Source of the DNA: Hyphomicrobiales bacterium 4NK60-0047b
GTDB taxonomy: Bacteria > Pseudomonadota > Alphaproteobacteria > Rhizobiales > HXMU1428-3
Direction of reading: 5' to 3'
DNA length: 64,000 nt
Assembly (NCBI GenBank): GCA_040367435.1
Contig: BAABWY010000003.1
Coordinates: forward strand, 248,001 to 312,000
In this document: piece by piece, positions 19,075 to 27,701 of the stretch
Numbering within the stretch: the stretch's first letter is position 1
Layout of the letters: each line of letters starts with the position of its first letter
The notes under the pieces: generated by a model
What the model was told of the DNA's origin: nothing
What the model saw: only the letters and a program-made list of their open reading frames with translations
Database searches by the model: none
Translations under genes and position numbers: made by a program

Positions 19075-19090
19075 TGTGATAATTATCACA
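19075..19090. promoter_or_regulatory. Perfect 16-bp palindrome matching the CRP/FNR-family consensus
   Basis: TGTGATAATTATCACA is identical to its reverse complement and fits TGTGA-N6-TCACA exactly. It lies between the end of smpB and the start of the RTX gene, centred about 115 bp before the RTX start codon, a plausible place for an activator site. No T run follows on the minus strand, so it is unlikely to be the smpB terminator. Confidence 0.45.
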
Positions 19091-19126
19091 AAAGGAGGTG
19101 TGCGTAAGAAGCCCAGTCTAATGGCT

Positions 19127-19609
19127 TTAACCACGATCGCGTAGCAATCTTGTTTTTTGTCTGTTCCAGTCACGGTCTTTTTGGGTTTGGCGTTTGTCGT
19201 GGAGCTTTTTACCTTTGGCCAATGCAATTTGTAACTTCGCGATGCCGCGATCATTGAAATAAAGCTTGAGTGGGACCATGGTCAGGCCATCTCTATTCAT
19301 TGCCCCAATTAGCTTTTTGATTTCACGTGCGTGAAGAAGCAGTTTACGAGGGCGGCGAGTTTCATGATTAAACCGCCCTGCCTGCAAATATTCTGGGATA
19401 TAGCCATTAATGAGAAAGATTTCGCCTCCTTCATTACTTGCGTAACTATCCGCGATATTTGCTTTACCGGTTCTTAGAGATTTAACTTCTGTGCCATGAA
19501 GCATAATGCCGGCTTCGAAGGTTTCAATAATCTCATAGTCAAACCTCGCCCGCCTGTTCTCGGCGATCGATCGATGATCTGATGATGATTTTTTCTTCTT
19601 CGAAGCCAT
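19127..19609 (-). CDS. smpB: SsrA-binding protein SmpB
   Basis: Trans-translation factor that brings tmRNA to stalled ribosomes. Signature segments are [38 protein letters not shown] and the basic C-terminal tail ([20 protein letters not shown]). The length of 160 residues is standard. It follows dapA with 39 bp between them, and the dapA-smpB order is common in Rhizobiales. No tmRNA gene was recognised in the window. Confidence 0.97.
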   Translation of the reverse strand: MASKKKKSSSDHRSIAENRRARFDYEIIETFEAGIMLHGTEVKSLRTGKANIADSYASNEGGEIFLINGYIPEYLQAGRFNHETRRPRKLLLHAREIKKLIGAMNRDGLTMVPLKLYFNDRGIAKLQIALAKGKKLHDKRQTQKDRDWNRQKTRLLRDRG

Positions 19610-19648
19610 AATACTCTCGTCTAACTCTTTTCTAACCTTGCCTCAGCT

Positions 19649-20539
19649 TTACAGAAGGCCCGATTTGGCAAGGGCGCTATCTACAACCTTGCAAGCTGCT
19701 TCACTCATTGGGACAAGAGGCATGCGCACATCAACGCCAGCAACACCAAGTTTTGACAAGGCATATTTTGTCGGCACAGGGTTTGATTCAACAAACAAGG
19801 CTTGGTGCAGTGGCATCAAGCGATCTTGAAGTGCCAATGCTTTGGTGTAATCACCAGCTAATGTTGCTTCTTGTAATTCAGAACATAGCTGCGGCGCTAC
19901 ATTTGATGTCACTGAAATACAGCCAACACCGCCGTGCGCATTAAAGCCAAGAGCGGTTGCATCTTCACCTGACAACTGGATGAAACCATCCCCCATCGAA
20001 GCGCGTTGTTCAGACACGCGGGCGATATTGCCTGTTGCGTCTTTAACACCAACGATATTTGGCAGGGCAAAAAGCTTTGTCATTGTCTCAACAGACATAT
20101 CCACAACAGATCGGCCAGGAATGTTATAAATGAATATGGGAATATTCACGGCATCATTGATGGCTTTATAGTGTTGATAGAGGCCTTCTTGCGTTGGTTT
20201 ATTATAATATGGGGTCACCACAAGCACCGCTTCGGCGCCGGCCTTTTCTGCATGTTTTGCCAGGTCGACAGCTTCAATTGTACTATTTGAACCGGCACCA
20301 GCGATCACAAAGGCCTTGCTACCCTTGCTATTCTTACCTTGTGCGACTTCGATGCAAAGTTCGACAACCCGTTTGTGCTCTTCATGAGACAGGGTTGGGC
20401 TTTCGCCAGTTGTGCCAACTGGCACCAATCCGTGCGTGCCATTATCTATCTGGCGTTGCACAAGTGCTTGAAAACACGCTTCATCTACGGCTCCGTTACT
20501 AAAAGGAGTGATGAGCGCAGTAATCGACCCACGAAACAT
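19649..20539 (-). CDS. dapA: 4-hydroxy-tetrahydrodipicolinate synthase
   Basis: First committed step of lysine/diaminopimelate synthesis, condensing aspartate semialdehyde with pyruvate. TIM-barrel aldolase: GTTGESPTL near residue 43, the catalytic Tyr in VVTPYYNKP, Arg/Tyr in IYNIPGRS, and the Schiff-base Lys in GVKDATG near residue 161. The 296-residue length is normal. It lies divergent from slt across a 449-bp region that holds REP-like repeats. Confidence 0.96.
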   Translation of the reverse strand: MFRGSITALITPFSNGAVDEACFQALVQRQIDNGTHGLVPVGTTGESPTLSHEEHKRVVELCIEVAQGKNSKGSKAFVIAGAGSNSTIEAVDLAKHAEKAGAEAVLVVTPYYNKPTQEGLYQHYKAINDAVNIPIFIYNIPGRSVVDMSVETMTKLFALPNIVGVKDATGNIARVSEQRASMGDGFIQLSGEDATALGFNAHGGVGCISVTSNVAPQLCSELQEATLAGDYTKALALQDRLMPLHQALFVESNPVPTKYALSKLGVAGVDVRMPLVPMSEAACKVVDSALAKSGLL

Positions 20540-20670
20540 AATTTTTCTCTTTTCTTAAAAATTTAAGGCCACCCCGAATGGTGGCTTCAAACCATAGACA
20601 CTGATACTGCCAAGAGCAAGCATCTAACCATCAGGATCCCATAGAAATCACAATAGTTGACATTTTTTGA

Positions 20671-20763
20671 GCTTCAGATGCCCACAACGCATAAATTTTT
20701 TGTACTTCAGATGCCCACACAGCATAAATTTTTTGTGCTTCAGATGCCCACACAGCATCCGCT
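20671..20763. repeat. Three tandem REP-like units with 33-bp period
   Basis: CTTCAGATGCCCACA begins at 20672, 20705 and 20738, an exact 33-bp spacing. Each copy can fold GATGC with GCATC (the first copy, with CAACGCAT, less well). Units 1 and 2 are followed by AAATTTTTT, unit 3 by CCGC. It is part of the dispersed family described in the findings. The rest of the 20540-20988 gap shows no gene. Confidence 0.85.
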
Positions 20764-20988
20764 TATTAAAAAACATGAACTTTTAAGGGGCTATGCAATT
20801 GAATAATTATTAGGCAAACTACAGAATTTAACCATAATTGCATGAAAAGGCCTTATTCGCGAGGCAGAAACACATGTAAATGCGGCGAAAATAATGTGCT
20901 TTTTAAATTGATTAGATTGTCTTGAATTTTCAAGACCTTCTCTTGGTTATTTTATGAGCTGTTCTCTCAAAGAGATTAAAGGATCCAT

Positions 20989-23154
20989 ATGCTTAGATTT
21001 TGTTCAATTTTTCTTCTTGCTTTCACTCTGACATATGCACCTTTTCACTTACAAACAACCGCCTCAGCTGCGGTTCCTTTACCCGTTAAAAAGTCATCCA
21101 AAGAGAAAGTCAGTGGTGTAAAAGTTACAGAAAAGAGCAGCAAGTCAGTCAAAGAAAAAGCTAAACCTCAAGCTCCTTTAAAGCTTTCATTGAATGATGA
21201 GCTTTCTGCCCTGAACGATTTGCAACTCACAGCTGATGATAAAACTCTATTAAACAAAGCCGTTAAAGCCATTTACAAGAATAAAAAAGAAACGGCTGAA
21301 ACACTTATCAATAAAATCAGTGATCCAACGGCAAAAAAATTGGCCCAATGGTATGCCTATAGAAACCGCAAGATCATTCATGACTATAGTGAACTCACAG
21401 ACTTTATAAAGTCGCGCCCTTCTTGGCCTAGTCGATCACGGGTTGTGAGTAAAATTGAAGCACGTCTCTTTAAAGGAGCATTGCCTGCCAAAGAGACAGA
21501 CCTTTATTTTCAAAAACACAAACCAAAATCTCTCGCTGGTAAAAGTGCTCATGCTGAAGCTCTTTTTAAGATCGGTAAGAAAAAAGAAGCAACTGAACTT
21601 ATTAGAACTTCATGGCATAATCCACGCTTACCAGCTTATCTTGAAAAGTTTATTTTAGATAAATTTCCTCTTATGCTACGACCGGAGGACCATAAAATTC
21701 GGGTTGACCGCCTTTTATATTTACACAAAAAGGGGCGTGCTAATGCGGCTGTTCGTACAGCTAAAAAACTAGGCGCGCAACAAGTAGCTGCTGCTCGCTT
21801 TAGGGCTGCTGTTGTGAAGCGGCAATTTCGTCATGCAACACGGTTGTTCTCTAAATTAGCTGATAAAACCAAAGCATGGCCCGGCGTTCATTTGTCCAGG
21901 ATTGAGTTAGCACGGCGCAGCAAAAAATATGACCATGCTACGAAGCTAATGATTTCAGCTAATTATAAAGCCAAGGACATCCTAAATAAGGATCAATGGT
22001 GGGTTGAACGCCGGAAACTGACACGTCATGCCATCAGTGAAAAGAAATATGATATTGCTTATAAAATTGCCAGTGGCCACAAAGGCCCTTCGGTCAATAA
22101 ATATAACGAAGCCGAGTTTTTAAGTGGTTGGCTTGCCTTGCAATTCTTAAACAAACCGAAGCTTGCCGAAAAACATTTCGAGAATTTCAAACAAGCAGCC
22201 GATGGCCCGCGGACCCGCTCTAAATCTGCTTATTGGATGGGACGGACGCAACAAGAACTCAAAAACACCAAAAAAGCTGATGATAATTTCAAGCAAGGTG
22301 CAAAAATACAAAACACCTATTATGGTCAGCTTTCGGCGCATGCTCTTGGTGATGAAAAGAAGAAGATTAAAATTCCTGAGCTGACTAAAATTAACGCCGA
22401 TATCGCGAAACGATTTACAGCGCGTGAAGAAGTAAAGGCGGTTGTTATTGCCCATTTGGCCGGTGAGAAATCAATTGCCCGGATATTCTTTTCTCATTTG
22501 CGTTATCAATTTACTGAGCCTACTGAATTGACGTTGCTTGCTAAACTTGCAGCTGACCTTGGGTTTAATCAAAGTGCTGTTCGCATTGGCAAGACAGCCT
22601 TATCTCAAGGTGTGCCAATTACTCACTATGCATATCCTGTTCAATTTATGCCAAGCTTTACACCATTACGTTCGATACCTGAACAAGCTCTTATTTATTC
22701 AATTGCTCGCCAGGAAAGTGAGTTTAATTATAAAATTCGCAGTCATGCTGGAGCGCGCGGGCTTTTACAAGTTATGCCGAATACGTTGAAACATGTAGCG
22801 CGCAAATATAAAATTAAGAGACAAGTTGCCTGGCTTACACAAAAACCAGCTTATAACGCGAAAATTGGCAGTGCCTATATTGGTGACAGACATGATGAAT
22901 TTGGTGGGTCTTATATTATGACATTTGCTGGTTTTAATGCTGGCCCGGGGCGCGTTCGCCAATGGGTGAGGAAGTTTGGTGATCCTCGCGCTAAGGATAT
23001 TGATCCGATTGACTGGGTTGAGCGCATTCCCTTTAAAGAAACGCGGAATTACGTTCAAAAAGTACTGGCAAATGTTCAAATTTACCGTGCTCGGCTCTCC
23101 AATGGGCAAGGTAAAATCAAAACATATCAGGATTTACACAGAGGTCGGTTTTAA
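20989..23154 (+). CDS. slt: Soluble lytic murein transglycosylase
   Basis: Periplasmic peptidoglycan-cleaving enzyme forming 1,6-anhydro ends. A signal peptide covers residues 1-28 (FCSIFLLAFTLTYAPF ... ASA). A Lys-rich linker and a long helical superhelix region follow (about 60-540). The SLT catalytic domain occupies about 560-690, with the catalytic Glu in SIARQESEFN and the GLLQVMP and FAGFNAGPGRV motifs. The length of 721 residues matches Slt70-like enzymes of Rhizobiales, where slt is next to dapA as here. AAAGGA stands just before the ATG. Confidence 0.94.
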   Translation: MLRFCSIFLLAFTLTYAPFHLQTTASAAVPLPVKKSSKEKVSGVKVTEKSSKSVKEKAKPQAPLKLSLNDELSALNDLQLTADDKTLLNKAVKAIYKNKKETAETLINKISDPTAKKLAQWYAYRNRKIIHDYSELTDFIKSRPSWPSRSRVVSKIEARLFKGALPAKETDLYFQKHKPKSLAGKSAHAEALFKIGKKKEATELIRTSWHNPRLPAYLEKFILDKFPLMLRPEDHKIRVDRLLYLHKKGRANAAVRTAKKLGAQQVAAARFRAAVVKRQFRHATRLFSKLADKTKAWPGVHLSRIELARRSKKYDHATKLMISANYKAKDILNKDQWWVERRKLTRHAISEKKYDIAYKIASGHKGPSVNKYNEAEFLSGWLALQFLNKPKLAEKHFENFKQAADGPRTRSKSAYWMGRTQQELKNTKKADDNFKQGAKIQNTYYGQLSAHALGDEKKKIKIPELTKINADIAKRFTAREEVKAVVIAHLAGEKSIARIFFSHLRYQFTEPTELTLLAKLAADLGFNQSAVRIGKTALSQGVPITHYAYPVQFMPSFTPLRSIPEQALIYSIARQESEFNYKIRSHAGARGLLQVMPNTLKHVARKYKIKRQVAWLTQKPAYNAKIGSAYIGDRHDEFGGSYIMTFAGFNAGPGRVRQWVRKFGDPRAKDIDPIDWVERIPFKETRNYVQKVLANVQIYRARLSNGQGKIKTYQDLHRGRF

Positions 23155-23369
23155 GGGACGTTTTTAAAATATCAGGGCATAATCTCAGTTGTTCGATTGC
23201 GTTTTTCTTCTTTACAATCTTATAAATGAGAAATGGCTTATAAATGAGAAAAGCGTGATACATTCATTAAGTGCACTGTGTCTTTAAGTTGTTTATCTCT
23301 TTATATCTTTTGACGTTTTAAGGTTTTTTAATTCGTTTTGACTGACTTTTTAATAGCACAGGCAATTTA

Positions 23370-24293
23370 ATGGCGCAGGCTGAAAATATATATCATCAAA
23401 ACTGGGAAGATATTTATTTTACCGGGTATGATGGCATTCGCCTTTATGGGAGACACTATCATGGCGACCGTTCTAAACGCCCTCTTATTTGCCTTAGCGA
23501 TATTACACAAAACAGCCGTACCTTCGAACCTTTAGCACAAGCGCTCTCAAGTGAGAAGTTTGGCCGCCGGCCCATTTTCACCCTTGACTATCGTGGGCGT
23601 GGTCAATCTGAATCTGACCCAAATTGGAAAAATTACACACCGCTCATTGAGATGGCAGACGTTGTCAATTTCATGAGCTTGAAGCGCATTCACCAACCCA
23701 CAATTTTGGCCTCTGGTTGGGGCGGTGTTATTGCTATGATGTTAGCTACGATGCACCGCACAATGCTAGGGCCGGTTATTTTAAATGATACGGGACCAAA
23801 GTTAGAGACCAATGGCCTCATTCGGTTGCATGCTTTTATCGGTCGCTTGCCCCTTCCTACAAGCTGGAGAAAAGCTGCTGAATTATTAAAAGACCTTTAT
23901 GGCACCAGTTTTACTGACCTAACTGAAGAAGACTGGATGCGACTTGCCTATCAGAATTTTAATGAAAAAGATGGAAAACCGGCACCTTCTTATGACCCCT
24001 CATTGCAGAAAGCCCTGATGATGCTTGATGTAACGAAAGGCGCTCCCATTATGTGGGAGCAATTTATGGCGCTGAGCCATGTGCCTGTTCTTGCTATTCG
24101 GGGCGAAAACACAGAAGTATTAAGCAAAGAAACATTTGAAGAAATGTATAACCGTCACCCGAATTGTCAAATGTTCACAGTTGCCAATGAAGGGCATCCT
24201 CCTTTGCTTGATGATGACCTTTCAATTGAGCGCATCCGTTTGTTTTTAGAGCGTTGTGACTTGCAGGACCAACAGTTTTATGAAGGTGAGTAA
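23370..24293 (+). CDS. Alpha/beta-hydrolase fold protein with a degenerate catalytic triad
   Basis: The fold is clear: RPLICLSDITQNSRTFEPLA (oxyanion region), FTLDYRGRGQSESDP, the nucleophile-elbow strand, and the late NEGHPPLLDD with the His. But the elbow reads ILASGWGGVIAM where relatives have the form GxSxGG: the nucleophile position is Gly. The acid region reads RGENTEVLS, with Glu where relatives usually have Asp. The codons read cleanly (GCC TCT GGT TGG GGC). So ordinary Ser hydrolase activity is not expected unless the neighbouring Ser serves. Length 307 residues. It follows slt after 215 bp and is followed by a composite repeat. Confidence 0.82.
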   Translation: MAQAENIYHQNWEDIYFTGYDGIRLYGRHYHGDRSKRPLICLSDITQNSRTFEPLAQALSSEKFGRRPIFTLDYRGRGQSESDPNWKNYTPLIEMADVVNFMSLKRIHQPTILASGWGGVIAMMLATMHRTMLGPVILNDTGPKLETNGLIRLHAFIGRLPLPTSWRKAAELLKDLYGTSFTDLTEEDWMRLAYQNFNEKDGKPAPSYDPSLQKALMMLDVTKGAPIMWEQFMALSHVPVLAIRGENTEVLSKETFEEMYNRHPNCQMFTVANEGHPPLLDDDLSIERIRLFLERCDLQDQQFYEGE

Positions 24294-24307
24294 AGTAAAG
24301 TTTCTGT

Positions 24308-24500
24308 TTTCTCTCACGGTTATTCTTCTGCTATCGCAGAAGGCCTCCGAGAGGCGGCACTAGGCGCCGGGCTACGCTGGAAGCTGCGCCATGTCCTGTC
24401 GTTAAGTAGCGGCACTTCCTCTTCGTATGGTAAGTTCTGTTTTCTCTCACGGCTTTTTTGGTGTACTTTGGAAAGCCCACTACGCAACCGCGCTGAGGAA
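24308..24500. repeat. Composite intergenic repeat, copy B (two heads)
   Basis: Two TCTCTCACGG heads occur, at 24311 and 24443. The first is followed by GGCCTCCGAGAGGCGGCACT, GGCGCCGG, CATGTCCTG and CTTCCTCTTCGTATGG; the second by a decayed REP hairpin (GCCCACTACGCAACCGCGCTG). It fills the 293-bp gap between the hydrolase gene and the next convergent gene. Confidence 0.75.
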
Positions 24501-24586
24501 CTGAAAACAAAAAAGACTACAAGGACTATCCTGCAGGCTTTAATTTTTTTCTAGCCTTGGGCTTAGAACATGTGATCGCTTAGGCT

Positions 24587-27325
24587 CTAAGATTCATCAT
24601 AGAGTTTAGAGAAATCGGTGTGACCGCCATCTTTTAGAACTTTGGCTTGTACGACCCAATATTGACGCTCAACCCTACCTGATGTGCCCAATAAATCGTT
24701 CACACGATCCATTTCTTCTTGCTGCCATTCAGCGATTTGCGCATAGGTGGTGACACCCATTGCTTTTAGGCCTTCGGCGGCCTCATCATCAATTCCGCGA
24801 ATTCTTTTTAGATCATCCGCGTCACCGCTTGCTTCACCGCCTGGAATATTAATTTCACCAGCAGAGATTAGTGATGAAGCTGTTGCAACCCAACTTGTCG
24901 CGCGTTCAGTTGATGAAAGCTCTAGCAAATCACTTGCCCATTTTACATCAGCACCTGACCAATTCGCGATTTGGGATAATTCTGTGATGCCGTTATTGGA
25001 AAGAACAGTTTTTTCATGCTCGTTTAAATCTGTAATTTTATCCAGTTCTGCTAGTCGTGCAACAAGAGCTGAGGCTGAAAATAGGCCGCCAGCTGCCGCT
25101 TCACTAACGGTTTCAGATTGCTGTTTATCTAAAGCTTCTTGAGCCAGACCGCGCCAATTTTCTTCGATGATTTTATCGCGGCGCAATTCTAATTGCTCAC
25201 TAATGTCTGTTATTGTTTCATCTGACCAACTTACAATTTGGGATAATTTATAAACTCCCAACAGGTTCAGCTTCTTTTCCAATCCTGTTGAAATAAATCT
25301 AATTTGGCTGAGATCATCACTGTCAACGGGGCGTACAAAAGCTTGTTCTTCTGCGTCTGTTATTTCTTCAGTGACTTCTTCTGTAATTGCTTCTTCAACA
25401 ACGGTTGTCGACACCGCAGTCGCCATAGCATTTTCAGTTACATTATCACTTTCTGTTACCTTGTCATTTTCGGCACTGGTTTCTTCTTGTATTTCTGAAG
25501 TTTGATCTATCACAACATCATCAACCGCATCTTCGTGTGAAGCACCTTCAGATTGTTCTGCTGATTTTATTTTTCTTTCGCCCTGATATCGATTGCGCCA
25601 CTCCTCGTCACGCTCGGCTCTTTCTCTTTCGCCAAATAAACGTTTGTTTTCCCTTGGCTCACGGTCACCTCTTGGTTCGCGATCGTCTCTTGGCTCGCGG
25701 TCGCCTCTTGGCTCGCGGTCGCCTCTTGGCCCGCGGTCGTCTCTTGGCTCGCGATCGCCTCTTGGCTCGCGGTCACCTCTTGGCTCGCGGTCGCCTCTTG
25801 GCTCGCGGTCACCTCTTGGCTCGCGGTCGTCTCTTGGCTCGCGGTCGTCTCTTGGCTCGCGATCGCCTCTTGGCTCGCGGTCACCTCTTGGCTCGCGGTC
25901 ACCTCTTGGCTCGCGATCGCCTCTTGGCTCGCGGTCACCTCTTGGCTCGCGGTCACCTCTTGGCTCGCGGTCTGTATCAGAAAAGGCTTCGCTTGCTTCT
26001 TTTACTGCAGCTCCCGCAAGACCAGCTGCAGCTAAGCCGGCTAATGAAGAAGCATCATTACTTTCTGTCTCTGCAGCACTTTCAACCGACTTATCATTTT
26101 CTTCGCTTACGACTTCTTCAATAACCGTTTCCGCTTGTGTTTCTTCCACAACGGTTTCTTCTACCTGAGAAATCGTTTCTTCAACAACAGCTTCTTCAAC
26201 TGGCGCTTCTGATGATAAAGATTTAGCGTAAAAAGTGAGCTGACCTGTTGAGAGAATTTTTGCTTGCTCAATCCAAACTTGCTCATTCAAAGTGCTGTAA
26301 AAATTAAATTTGTTTCTTAAAAAGTTAACTTCTTTACCAGAGAGTTCAGCAATTTGTCCGTACTGTCGCAGACCAATTTGTTTGAGTTCAGCTTCCATCT
26401 CAGCGTCAATACCTTTAATAAGCTGAAAATCATCGTCCTCACCATCTACGGCAAAAACAACATCGCTATAATCAGCTTCCTGTTGTGTATAATCCCAAAC
26501 AGGGGCACCGGTTGCCTCTTCCTTTTCTTCGTCCTTAGAGGTTGCAACCGCTACTGCCCCAGCTACAACAGCGCCGGCTACTCCTGCAACATCTGATAAG
26601 TCAGTACTGCCTGCATCACTCTCTTGATCGGAGCTTTGCTCTTCAGATACACTTTCTTCTATATTTGTTTCTTCTTGAGTGAACTCTTCATGTGCACCAC
26701 CTTCATCTGAACCGTCTTCAGCGGCAGCTTGAGCTGCAGCCAACCCAGCTAGAGCTGCTTTTGCTGCTGCTTCCGATATAGCTTCTATTGAAACCTTATT
26801 TTCTTCTACAGCTCTTGCTACTTCTTCCGTTTCATCCCGACTAACCTGAACTTCAGATAATTCCTCTGTCTCAAGTGAATGCTCGCCCTCTATTGGCGTA
26901 GCCACAGATAAATCTTCATTTTCGTCTTGCTCAGAGATTTCTTCTTCAGCTGCTCTGACAACTTCTACGGTTTCATCAATTGGATCAGTTGCTTGTGCTG
27001 CTTCTTCTGTCCATTCTTTAGATGCATCTGTTTCTAATTCATCATGAGTAACTTGAACTGTGTTGTCTGTTTTATCTTCAGCATTTGATAGAGCGACACC
27101 TGATGCAACTCCGCCAGCTGCTAAAGCGGCAGCTGCTGCATCAAAACCTTCTTCTTTGTTGGAATCGATTGCAGCATCTTTTCTTTGGCCACAAAACTTT
27201 TCATGATCCTTAACGCCGAAGAGATAAGCTTTTAGACTGCGGGCAACTCCACCAATTGCTGCTCCTAACAAAAAGAACAAAACCATTAGGCCAAGAACAA
27301 ACAAAATTAGAACGATTTCTTCCAT
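24587..27325 (-). CDS. Membrane-anchored protein with helix-hairpin-helix-like repeats and an RGD-rich minisatellite
   Basis: 912 residues from the ATG at 27325. Residues 2-25 are one transmembrane helix (EEIVLILFVLGLMVLFFLLG). A long acidic Ala/Glu/Ser region follows, broken by 18 copies of DREPR(G/D) encoded by an 18-bp minisatellite. Four related segments of about 55-60 residues have the pattern LxxIxGI...E..L...G...YxQIAxW: one before the minisatellite (FQLIKGIDAEMEAEL) and three after it, the last being DDLKRIRGIDDEAAEGLKAM. They resemble the H3TH/HhH-like domain labelled flap-endonuclease-1-like in alphaproteobacterial proteins; here nuclease activity is not implied. The frame can extend to a TTG at 27403, but this part is a run of imperfect repeats. 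It lies behind an OmpA gene and a tiny membrane protein gene on the same strand. Confidence 0.78.
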   Translation of the reverse strand: MEEIVLILFVLGLMVLFFLLGAAIGGVARSLKAYLFGVKDHEKFCGQRKDAAIDSNKEEGFDAAAAALAAGGVASGVALSNAEDKTDNTVQVTHDELETDASKEWTEEAAQATDPIDETVEVVRAAEEEISEQDENEDLSVATPIEGEHSLETEELSEVQVSRDETEEVARAVEENKVSIEAISEAAAKAALAGLAAAQAAAEDGSDEGGAHEEFTQEETNIEESVSEEQSSDQESDAGSTDLSDVAGVAGAVVAGAVAVATSKDEEKEEATGAPVWDYTQQEADYSDVVFAVDGEDDDFQLIKGIDAEMEAELKQIGLRQYGQIAELSGKEVNFLRNKFNFYSTLNEQVWIEQAKILSTGQLTFYAKSLSSEAPVEEAVVEETISQVEETVVEETQAETVIEEVVSEENDKSVESAAETESNDASSLAGLAAAGLAGAAVKEASEAFSDTDREPRGDREPRGDREPRGDREPRGDREPRGDREPRGDREPRDDREPRDDREPRGDREPRGDREPRGDREPRGDREPRDDRGPRGDREPRGDREPRDDREPRGDREPRENKRLFGERERAERDEEWRNRYQGERKIKSAEQSEGASHEDAVDDVVIDQTSEIQEETSAENDKVTESDNVTENAMATAVSTTVVEEAITEEVTEEITDAEEQAFVRPVDSDDLSQIRFISTGLEKKLNLLGVYKLSQIVSWSDETITDISEQLELRRDKIIEENWRGLAQEALDKQQSETVSEAAAGGLFSASALVARLAELDKITDLNEHEKTVLSNNGITELSQIANWSGADVKWASDLLELSSTERATSWVATASSLISAGEINIPGGEASGDADDLKRIRGIDDEAAEGLKAMGVTTYAQIAEWQQEEMDRVNDLLGTSGRVERQYWVVQAKVLKDGGHTDFSKLYDES
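25649..25972 (-). repeat. 18-bp minisatellite, 18 units, inside the HhH-like protein gene
   Basis: Eighteen in-frame units encode DREPRG or DREPRD, with one DRGPRG and a final DREPRE. Since 18 is a multiple of 3, copy-number changes keep the frame. The near identity of the units points to recent expansion. All three opposite frames stay open across it, producing spurious long ORFs on the + strand. Confidence 0.95.
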
Positions 27326-27537
27326 CAAACTATCCCAACAAAAAATTGGCCCTACAAAGAATTGACCAACAATGACTTCGCCAACAAAGATCTGGCCCAA
27401 CAAAGGTCTGAATAATACCTCACTTGGCTTTATCCAGAATTGCGCCCCTTTTTAAAATATACTCACATCTAAAATCTAATTGATATGTCCAGATATAAGA
27501 TGTGCTTAGCCAAAAGCAGTTATTTTATTTTTAGTGC

Positions 27538-27630
27538 TTAAATTTTTTCAAACCCAAACCAACCAACAATTAAACCTAATACAAGCGCGAAGGCCATGTA
27601 TGGTAACAATGATACGATCAAATAACTCAT
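27538..27630 (-). CDS. 30-residue single-pass membrane protein
   Basis: ATG at 27628-27630, stop TAA at 27538-27540. The product begins MSYLIVSLLPYMAFALV, continues with a glycine-containing helix and ends GWFGFEKI: one hydrophobic helix of about 20 residues with a short tail. A GGAG lies 11 bases before the start. It stands between the OmpA-family gene (72 bp upstream) and the membrane-anchored HhH-like gene (213 bp downstream), all on the minus strand. I recall similar tiny proteins (MTYL...GxxVGW type) beside OmpA genes in Rhizobiales, but cannot check this here. Role unknown; an accessory subunit of a membrane complex is inference. Confidence 0.6.
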   Translation of the reverse strand: MSYLIVSLLPYMAFALVLGLIVGWFGFEKI

Positions 27631-27701
27631 TTTCTCTGTCACTCCAGTTCTATGTCACTCCAAAACCATGAATGTCATTTTGGCATTTTTACTACCAATG
27701 C

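Noticed and set aside
19091-19135. AAAGGAGGTG followed by a GTG on the + strand, as for a small gene
   Set aside because: The frame after it stops after about 14 codons and runs into the antisense of smpB; probably chance.
20671-20763. Possible CRISPR array
   Set aside because: Three units in a 33-bp period with no unique spacers and no cas genes; the units are part of a dispersed REP-like family.
25567-25956. Minus-strand ORF with TASQEV/TASQEA repeats
   Set aside because: Another frame of the same minisatellite; no ribosome binding site and no domain outside the repeat.
25537-26168. Two long + strand ORFs (LLARG- and SPLGSRS-type repeats) over the minisatellite
   Set aside because: They are by-products of an 18-bp repeat that keeps all frames open; the minus frame has flanking domains and continuity.
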